From: Bacteroides sp. UBA7335
Lineage (GTDB): Bacteria; Bacteroidota; Bacteroidia; Bacteroidales; Bacteroidaceae
Reading direction: 5' to 3'
NCBI GenBank assembly: GCA_002471185.1
Contig: DKPL01000072.1
Coordinates: forward strand, 9,184 to 28,568
Length of the DNA: 19,385 nucleotides
Numbering within the stretch: the first letter of the stretch is position 1; the number at the start of each line of letters is the position of its first letter. The position numbers were made by a program, and so were the translations under genes. Positions 14,063-19,385 of the stretch are shown piece by piece. The notes beneath the pieces are model-generated. The model did no database searches and had not been told where the DNA came from. It worked only from the letters and a program-made list of their open reading frames with translations.

Positions 14063-14174
14063 AATGACATTTTTGTTGTGAACTAAGATTTTCTATTGTT
14101 ATACTTCGTGTTTAATCCAATAGCAATAATATACTCTTAATATGTTCTTATTGTGTATTATGTCTTTATTGTAA

Positions 14175-14226
14175 TTTCTCGGAGTTAAACTGATCGTTTT
14201 ATTGCAATCAATTTAATTCCGAGAAA
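14175..14226. repeat. 52-nt imperfect inverted repeat downstream of glnN
   Basis: TTTCTCGGA (14175-14183) pairs perfectly with TCCGAGAAA (14218-14226). Pairing continues inward through TTAAA/TTTAA and TGAT/ATCA with one G-T pair and one mismatch, giving a stem of about 20 bp and a 12-nt loop. It lies about 105 nt after the glnN stop. The T-rich run is on its right side (plus-strand sense), so for glnN transcripts it is a 3'-end stabiliser or processing hairpin rather than a classical terminator. A protein-binding site or part of a small RNA is also possible. Confidence 0.5.
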
Positions 14227-14330
14227 ATTCTTTTTGTTTAATCGTTGTCTATGTTAATTCTTTTGATGGAGTTTAACCGTTAGTGATAATATCATATTAT
14301 TAGTTTTATAACCTATCGTTATTTTTGGTG

Positions 14331-16520
14331 TTATTTAGTGAATAATAATTCACGATATTTAGGCAATGGCCATATCTCATCATCAATTTCTAACTCGAGG
14401 TGATCAATATGATCACGAATTTTATCATAATAAGGACGAACTGTTTCTTCGTATGCAAATGCTTTATCGTGATAATTACTTAGTTGATTGGCTGACTTGC
14501 GGGCTTCAATCATCTCTTTAACTAAAATCTTAATAGCAGTAACTCGTCTCGATATTTCTTTGATTAGCTCTTTGCGGTCTTTGCTCAATTCTTCAAATTC
14601 TTCGCTTGTGAATATTTCTTTCATTCCACGAAGATTTTCAATCAATCGGTTTTGATAAGTCACAGCTGTAGGCACGATATGATTTATAGCTAAGTCACCC
14701 AATACACGTCCTTCAATTTGAACTTTCATGGTGTATTTCTCTAACTCTACTTCTAGACGACAGGCTAGTTCGGTTTCGCTAAAGATGTTTTCACCAATCA
14801 ATACTTTCTTTGATTGATCGTCCATATAGTGAGTTAGTGCTTCAGGTACATGACAGATATTGGTCAAACCACGACGTGCTGCCTCGTTGCGCCACTCTTC
14901 TGAATAACCGTCGCCTTCAAATTGAATCGCTTCTGAAGCAATAATTGTTTCTTTGAGAATACGAAAAATAGCTTCATCTTTGCCTACACCTTCTTCAATC
15001 AATGTTTCTACTGCTGCACGGAAAGTATTTAGCTGATTGGCCATGGCTGCGTTGATTGCAATCATAGCTGCTGCACAATTGGAAGAAGAGCCGGCTGCGC
15101 GAAATTCAAAACGATTTCCTGTGAAGGCAAATGGAGATGTGCGGTTGCGGTCGGTTGTGTCAAGTAAAATTTCAGGAATACGACCGATGCCTAACTTAAG
15201 AGTAGTTTTCTCTTCGGGGGTCATTTTGGAGTCACCTACTTGACGAACGATTTCGTCTAATGTAGCAGAGAGTTGTTTTCCTAAGAAAATAGATAAGATT
15301 GCTGGAGGTGCCTCGTTTGCTCCCAAACGATAGCTATTTCCGGCACTTGAAATAGAAGCACGAAGTAAGTCTTGATTTTTATATACCATCATTAGTACAT
15401 TTACCAAGAAGGTAAGAAATAGCATATTTCCTTTGGGATTTCTACCTGGTGCAAAAAGATTAATTCCATTATCGGTAATAAGCGACCAGTTATTGTGTTT
15501 GCCTGAACCATTTACTCCACTATATGGCTTTTCATGTAGTAATACTTCAAAGTTATGTTTGCGAGCGATGCGTTTCATTAAATCCATAACCAACTGATTA
15601 TGGTCGTTGGCTAGGTTTGCATTTTCGAAGATAGGTGCCAGCTCAAACTGATTTGGCGCTACTTCATTATGACGTGTCTTTACGGGTACTCCTAGCTTGT
15701 GACATTCTATTTCCAGCTCTTTCATAAATGCTGTAACACGTGGAGGTATAGAACCAAAATAATGATCTTCTAACTGCTGATCCTTAGCTGACGAGTGTCC
15801 CATAAGTGTGCGACCAGTAAGACAAAGGTCGGGGCGGGCATTAAAAAGTGAAGAGTCTACTAGAAAATATTCTTGTTCCCAACCTAGATTCGCATAAACA
15901 CGGGTGATGTTTTTGTCGAATAACTGACAAACTTCGGTTGCAGCTTTATCTACAGCTGCTAGCGCTTTTAATAATGGAGTTTTATAATCAAGGGCTTCGC
16001 CTGTATACGATATAAAAATTGTAGGAATACAAAGGGTGTTGTCTACCACAAATGCTGGTGAAGATACATCCCAAGCTGTATATCCGCGGGCTTCAAATGT
16101 ATTTCTGATTCCTCCGTTTGGAAATGAAGAAGCATCTGGCTCTTGTTGAATTAATAGTTTTCCAGAGAAACGTTCGATAATTTCTCCATCTTCACCAAAT
16201 TCAATGAAGCTATCATGCTTTTCTGCTGTTCCATCAGTAAGGGGCTGAAACCAGTGTGTGTAATGAGTTACATTTAGTGATTTGGCCCAGTTCTTCATGC
16301 CGTTCGCAATTAAATCAGCCATCTCTCTACTGATTGGGTTACCTTTTTCTACAGCATCAACTACGGCTTTGTAAGCTTCTCTAGGAAGATATTCTTGCAT
16401 TTTTTTACGATCGAATACATGGCTTCCATAATAATCCGAAAGTTTTTTTGCAGGAGGTGTTGTCTCAATTGCTTTTCTGTTTGAAAGCTCTTTTAGAGCA
16501 AAAAATCTCATTTTAGACAT
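14331..16520 (-). CDS. glnN: Type III glutamine synthetase
   Basis: A 729-residue GSIII, the length I recall for the Bacteroides fragilis enzyme. It makes glutamine from glutamate, ammonia and ATP in the cytoplasm and is a main route of ammonia assimilation in this group. The GSIII N-terminal domain is about 65-225 and leads into the catalytic core with LGWEQEYFLVD (212-222, metal-binding Glu residues), NEVAPNQFELAP (285-296), HEKPYSGVNGSGKHNNWSL (329-347, ammonia/glutamate and ATP site) and DRNRTSPFAFTGNRFEFRA further on. The frame stays open 38 codons upstream to 16634, but ATG 16520 (MSKMRFFAL) is chosen. It matches the family N-terminus, and the promoter at 16551-16558 lies inside the longer frame. 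The stop is TAA at 14331-14333. A dyad centred near -41 suggests an activator, possibly nitrogen-responsive. Confidence 0.98.
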   Translation of the reverse strand: MSKMRFFALKELSNRKAIETTPPAKKLSDYYGSHVFDRKKMQEYLPREAYKAVVDAVEKGNPISREMADLIANGMKNWAKSLNVTHYTHWFQPLTDGTAEKHDSFIEFGEDGEIIERFSGKLLIQQEPDASSFPNGGIRNTFEARGYTAWDVSSPAFVVDNTLCIPTIFISYTGEALDYKTPLLKALAAVDKAATEVCQLFDKNITRVYANLGWEQEYFLVDSSLFNARPDLCLTGRTLMGHSSAKDQQLEDHYFGSIPPRVTAFMKELEIECHKLGVPVKTRHNEVAPNQFELAPIFENANLANDHNQLVMDLMKRIARKHNFEVLLHEKPYSGVNGSGKHNNWSLITDNGINLFAPGRNPKGNMLFLTFLVNVLMMVYKNQDLLRASISSAGNSYRLGANEAPPAILSIFLGKQLSATLDEIVRQVGDSKMTPEEKTTLKLGIGRIPEILLDTTDRNRTSPFAFTGNRFEFRAAGSSSNCAAAMIAINAAMANQLNTFRAAVETLIEEGVGKDEAIFRILKETIIASEAIQFEGDGYSEEWRNEAARRGLTNICHVPEALTHYMDDQSKKVLIGENIFSETELACRLEVELEKYTMKVQIEGRVLGDLAINHIVPTAVTYQNRLIENLRGMKEIFTSEEFEELSKDRKELIKEISRRVTAIKILVKEMIEARKSANQLSNYHDKAFAYEETVRPYYDKIRDHIDHLELEIDDEIWPLPKYRELLFTK

Positions 16521-16550
16521 ATTTGATTCATTTTTGTGGGTTGTTTGTTG

Positions 16551-16558
16551 CAAAAGTA
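16551..16558 (-). promoter_or_regulatory. Bacteroidetes -7 element of glnN
   Basis: The minus strand reads TACTTTTG followed by CA, a full match to TAnnTTTG. The predicted start is near 16545, about 24 nt before ATG 16520. No -33 TTTG is present; the dyad at 16577-16596 takes its place, which is typical of an activator-dependent promoter. This element also rules out the longer glnN reading frame. Confidence 0.6.
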
Positions 16559-16576
16559 GTTCTTTTCTTGAAATAA

Positions 16577-16596
16577 CCCCTAATGGGATAGGGGTA
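16577..16596. promoter_or_regulatory. Perfect ACCCCTA-N6-TAGGGGT dyad, candidate activator site for glnN
   Basis: A 7-6-7 perfect inverted repeat, unusually GC-rich for this AT-rich intergenic region. Its centre (16586.5) is about 41-42 nt upstream of the predicted glnN start, the classic position for an activator that overlaps the -35/-33 region. A repressor role is also possible. The divergent DUF5686 promoter (16750) is about 160 nt away, so control of both genes cannot be excluded. Confidence 0.55.
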
Positions 16597-16749
16597 AAGT
16601 TGTAAAAAGTGCTTTTATTTTGAGTTTTGCCCATTTTTTTAATAGGGTTTTGCTGCTTTTAAGTACTTTTGTTTGTTTCGAAATCGAATTAATTGTTTTA
16701 GAAATATGAAAAAATAGAATGATAAAGATGAGATGAAATGTTTTTTAAT

Positions 16750-16757
16750 TACATTTG
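16750..16757 (+). promoter_or_regulatory. Bacteroidetes -7 element of the DUF5686 gene
   Basis: TACATTTG matches TAnnTTTG fully and is followed by C. The predicted start is near 16763, 11 nt before the TTG start codon at 16774. No clear -33 element. The position supports the TTG start, because nothing further upstream could be in the message. Confidence 0.5.
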
Positions 16758-16773
16758 CTAAAGTGTAAAAATA

Positions 16774-18981
16774 TTGCGATTGAAACTCTATACTACTATA
16801 TATATCACAATTTTGTTTACTCTCTTCTTTATACCTGAAGGAAGAGCTTATACGGGTATATTTACTATTGATGATACTTGCAGTTATAAAAATGACATTG
16901 GAGTTGATTTTATTGTAAATTATGCTATTGCACAAGCTCCCCGTTATGAAAAAATAGTTCTTGATTATCGTGCAAAACTTTATATAAAGGGAGACTTAGA
17001 TATACGAAAAAAGAATTTTACCTTTCGATATATTCCTAAAATGGTTCGTCTGCAAAAGGGAGTTTCTAAATATCTAATGGAATCTTTTAGTGAGTTACAC
17101 TATACAGCTCCCAATATCTATGATCAGAAAGTCTTGGCAACCTATGGAACAACTTATGGAAAAGGATTTCAGGCTAATATGTTGGAGTATTTTCATGTAA
17201 ATATCTATTCTTCTACTTTGCTTTATAATAAATTATTATCGCCTTTGGCAAAGAATGCACGAAGTTATTATCGATATGAACTTGATTCGATAATATCCGA
17301 TAGTACTCAATTGAATTATAAAATTCGATTTATTCCGAAAGCTAAAAGTGATCAACTCGTTGGTGGTTGGATGGTGATTAGTTCAAAGTCATGGAGCGTG
17401 CGTGAAATTCGCTTTTCAGGGCGAACAGGCTTGATAACATTTGAGAATTTGATAAAAATGGGACGTACTGGTGATGAAAATGAATTTTTGCCGGTAGAAT
17501 ATAGTTTGAATGCTGTATTTAAATTTTTAGGAAATATAATTGATGGTAGTTATTTTGCATCATTGATGTATACTGACATTGAGTTGAATGAAAACGCTTT
17601 TAAAGTGAAGCATAAAAAAAAATATGACTTGAGCGAATCTTATTCTTTAACCTCAGATAACAGCTTAATTCGCAACGATAGTGTTTATTTTGATTCTATA
17701 AGGCCTATTCAACTTAAAAGTGAAGATCGTTTGCTGTATCAGGATTATAATTATCGTAGAGATACTACAATATTACGTAAACCGCGCCATAGTAAAGCTT
17801 TGTGGGGAGCTGTAGGAGAGTTTTTATTAAGTGATATCAATATTAATTTAGCTTCTGTAGGTAATGTTAAATGTTCTCCCATAATTAATCCATTATTGCT
17901 TAGCTACAGTCGCAGTAATGGTTTCTCTTGGAGGCAGGATTTTCGCTATAATCGTTTATTTGAGGATGGTAAACTACTCAGAATAATACCGCGCATCGGT
18001 TATAACTTTACTCGAAAAGAATTTTACTGGTCATTAACTTCGGATTATGACTATTGGCCTGAAAGGCAAGCAACTATTCATTTAAGTATTGGAAATGGGA
18101 ATAGAATATATAGTAGCGATGTACTTGATGAATTGAAAGCTTTTCCTGATAGTTTATTTGATTTTAATTTGATTCATTTAGATTATTTTCATGATTTATT
18201 TTTTAATTTGAAACATAGTATTGAGGTTACAAACGGGTTAAAAATAGGTGTGGGGGTTTCAGTGCATCGCCGTACTCCGGTAAAAAAATCAAAATTTGTA
18301 ATATTGGATCCTTCACTTGAAATACCTCCTGATTATCTTAATAAAATAAGAACAAACTATATTAGTTTTGCACCAAGTGTACGGGTTGAATGGACTCCCG
18401 GACTATACTACTATATGAATGGCAGACGAAAAATGAATCTATATTCTTATTTCCCAACTTTTGCTGTTGATTATGAACGAGGTATTCGTGGCGTTTTTAA
18501 TAGCACTGGCGAATACGAGCGTATTGAATTTGATTTGCAACATCGAATAAATCTTCATTTAATGCGTAATTTGTTCTATAGAGTAGGTTTTGGCTTTTTT
18601 ACTAATCAAGATGAAATGTACTTTGTGGATTTTGCAAATTTTTCAAGAAGTAGTCTTCCTACTGGATGGAATGATGATATAGGTGGAATGTTTCAGTTAT
18701 TGGATGGTCGCTGGTATAACTCCTCTAATAGATATATCCGTGCCCATATAACTTATGAAACTCCTTTTTTGCTGCTTCGGCATTTGAATAAATACTCACG
18801 CTATGTTCAAAATGAACGTTTCTATTTAAGTGGATTGGTCGTTCCTCATTTGAAACCATATATTGAGTTTGGTTATGGTATTGGAACTCATATATTTGAT
18901 TTGGGTGTGTTTATTGGTTTTAAAAACTGGAAATACAGCCAAATTGGTTGTAAATTTACTTTTGAACTATTTAACCGATAA
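16774..18981 (+). CDS. DUF5686-family outer-membrane beta-barrel-type protein
   Basis: The 735-residue product matches what I remember of DUF5686 proteins, a Bacteroidetes family of unknown function. A signal peptide (about 1-25, with hydrophobic core and RAYT end) is followed by a segment with FIVNYAIAQAPRYEK (about 48-62) and VLATYGTTYGKGFQANMLEYF (about 120-140, quoted in part). The second half is rich in alternating aromatic and polar residues, typical of a C-terminal barrel in the outer membrane. Many relatives carry an N-terminal carboxypeptidase-regulatory-like domain of about 90 residues; this one starts directly after the signal peptide without it. The start is TTG 16774. The frame has a stop at 16759, only one other TTG (16780), and no early ATG that would keep the signal peptide. 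AT-rich like its surroundings. Function unknown. Confidence 0.85.
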   Translation: MRLKLYTTIYITILFTLFFIPEGRAYTGIFTIDDTCSYKNDIGVDFIVNYAIAQAPRYEKIVLDYRAKLYIKGDLDIRKKNFTFRYIPKMVRLQKGVSKYLMESFSELHYTAPNIYDQKVLATYGTTYGKGFQANMLEYFHVNIYSSTLLYNKLLSPLAKNARSYYRYELDSIISDSTQLNYKIRFIPKAKSDQLVGGWMVISSKSWSVREIRFSGRTGLITFENLIKMGRTGDENEFLPVEYSLNAVFKFLGNIIDGSYFASLMYTDIELNENAFKVKHKKKYDLSESYSLTSDNSLIRNDSVYFDSIRPIQLKSEDRLLYQDYNYRRDTTILRKPRHSKALWGAVGEFLLSDININLASVGNVKCSPIINPLLLSYSRSNGFSWRQDFRYNRLFEDGKLLRIIPRIGYNFTRKEFYWSLTSDYDYWPERQATIHLSIGNGNRIYSSDVLDELKAFPDSLFDFNLIHLDYFHDLFFNLKHSIEVTNGLKIGVGVSVHRRTPVKKSKFVILDPSLEIPPDYLNKIRTNYISFAPSVRVEWTPGLYYYMNGRRKMNLYSYFPTFAVDYERGIRGVFNSTGEYERIEFDLQHRINLHLMRNLFYRVGFGFFTNQDEMYFVDFANFSRSSLPTGWNDDIGGMFQLLDGRWYNSSNRYIRAHITYETPFLLLRHLNKYSRYVQNERFYLSGLVVPHLKPYIEFGYGIGTHIFDLGVFIGFKNWKYSQIGCKFTFELFNR

Positions 18982-19141
18982 TTATTAAATGGAGTTTGTT
19001 GGGTTCTTTATTTAAAACAATTCTTTATTCCTTTTATGATTTGATACTTAAATCCAGAAATTGCTGTTAAAACTCTGACTATTAACCATTATTATGGATG
19101 ATATTTTTCTCTTTTTCTTTTTATGTATTGTGAAATTGTAC
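18982..19141. other. AT-rich spacer between the DUF5686 gene and the rpsA promoter
   Basis: No gene seen. A weak hairpin, TTGTT (18996-19000) with AACAA (19016-19020), followed by a T-rich stretch (19021-19036), is the only candidate terminator for the DUF5686 gene, and it is poor because the loop is long and the stem AT-rich. Confidence 0.35.
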
Positions 19142-19149
19142 TATCTTTG
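19142..19149 (+). promoter_or_regulatory. Bacteroidetes -7 element of rpsA
   Basis: TATCTTTG followed by CA is the canonical form of TAnnTTTG. The predicted start is near 19155, leaving a leader of about 58 nt before ATG 19213, longer than the leaders predicted for other genes here. The leader is very AT-rich, and the only feature I see is the small AT dyad TAACTTAGTTA near 19173-19183. Confidence 0.62.
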
Positions 19150-19212
19150 CACTCGATTTTAGATAATATAATGTCTAACTTAGTTAAAGTATTAAGAACA
19201 AATTAATTATTA

Positions 19213-19385
19213 ATGGAAAATTTAAAAAACATTGCTCCTATTGAAGATTTCAATTGGGATGCTTATGAAAAAGGAGAAGCTCTTACTAGTGTAAGTCAAG
19301 ATGAATTAGAAAAAGCTTATGACAGTACTTTAAATAAAGTAAATGACCGTGAGGTTGTTGATGGTACTGTAATTGCGATGAACAA
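19213..19385 (+). CDS. rpsA: 30S ribosomal protein S1, 5' part
   Basis: The first 57 codons are present and the gene continues past the window. The translation begins MENLKNIAPIEDFNWDAYEK and goes on with a segment containing LEKAYDSTLNKVNDREVVDG, which I recognise as the start of Bacteroidales S1. The region just before the first S1 (OB-fold) domain ends with VVDGTVIAMN, the first strand of that domain. S1 helps the ribosome bind mRNA, which matters in a phylum whose genes rarely have a Shine-Dalgarno sequence; the AT-rich TTAATTATTA just before the ATG fits that pattern. Confidence 0.97.
   Translation, partial: MENLKNIAPIEDFNWDAYEKGEALTSVSQDELEKAYDSTLNKVNDREVVDGTVIAMN

Larger units (their letters stand above)
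13926..14330. other. 405-nt gene-free region between glnN and the Crp-like gene
   Basis: AT-rich, with no credible coding frame. It should hold the glnN terminator and the promoter of the Crp-like gene, both on the minus strand. Near the Crp-like gene it holds a -7 element (13954-13961) and the dyads TGTG-N8-CACA (13940-13955), CTACA-N5-TGTAG (13980-13994) and TTGTC-N4-GACAA (14049-14062). In its right half is a long imperfect inverted repeat (14175-14226) and a small AT palindrome (ATAATATGATATTAT as read on the minus strand) near 14285-14302. No classical terminator with a minus-strand T-tract was found after glnN. Confidence 0.6.

Noticed and set aside
16639..16935. A 98-codon open frame on the minus strand across the glnN/DUF5686 promoter region
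   Set aside because: It overlaps the DUF5686 start and promoter and shows low-complexity Phe/Ile/Lys/Ser-rich sequence without any domain.
1..19385. CRISPR array, phage defence island or biosynthetic cluster
   Set aside because: No regularly spaced repeats, Cas, nuclease-toxin or synthase genes were seen. The genes are efflux and signalling, housekeeping, beta-lactamase, GH20, regulator and glnN types.

Overview
The window comes from a low-GC Bacteroidales genome, most likely Bacteroides or a close relative. The reasons are a type III glutamine synthetase of 729 residues (14331-16520, minus), a Bacteroides-like start of ribosomal protein S1 at the right edge, the gene order ftsK - lolA-like - trxB, a subclass A2 class A beta-lactamase, a DUF5686 protein, and several promoters with the Bacteroidetes -7 element TAnnTTTG a short distance before start codons. 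Genus placement rests on remembered family sequences, not on a search.

Layout, left to right. (1) 1-219 has no gene but holds a perfect 22-nt palindrome at the left edge. (2) 220-1048 is a two-gene unit: a small membrane protein and a DoxX/DoxD-like four-helix membrane protein. (3) 1182-5401 is a plus-strand cluster: a TolC-type outer membrane efflux protein, a sigma-54-activating NtrC-type response regulator and its membrane histidine kinase. A good -24/-12 (sigma-54) promoter match lies just before tolC, with a TGTTC-N6-GAACA dyad about 80 bp further upstream. Together with the regulator and kinase genes next door, this looks like a self-contained circuit that induces the efflux channel. 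(4) 5531-9693 is the ftsK - lolA-like - trxB run, ended by a strong hairpin terminator. (5) 9784-10683 is a class A beta-lactamase gene. It converges on a GH20 beta-N-acetylhexosaminidase lipoprotein gene (10742-13180, minus), and the two share a bidirectional terminator that includes the bla stop codon. (6) A Crp/Fnr-type regulator (13224-13925, minus) lies directly upstream of the GH20 gene, behind a 405-nt intergenic region rich in dyads. (7) glnN (minus) and a DUF5686 outer-membrane-type gene (plus, TTG start) are divergent around 16521-16773. The glnN promoter carries a perfect 7-6-7 dyad centred near -41. (8) rpsA begins at 19213 and runs off the window.

Most genes are housekeeping or widespread in Bacteroidales. 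The most interesting content is regulatory: the inferred sigma-54 circuit at tolC, and dyad operators at activator-like positions upstream of glnN and crp. No tRNA, rRNA, CRISPR array, insertion sequence, integrase or phage gene is visible.
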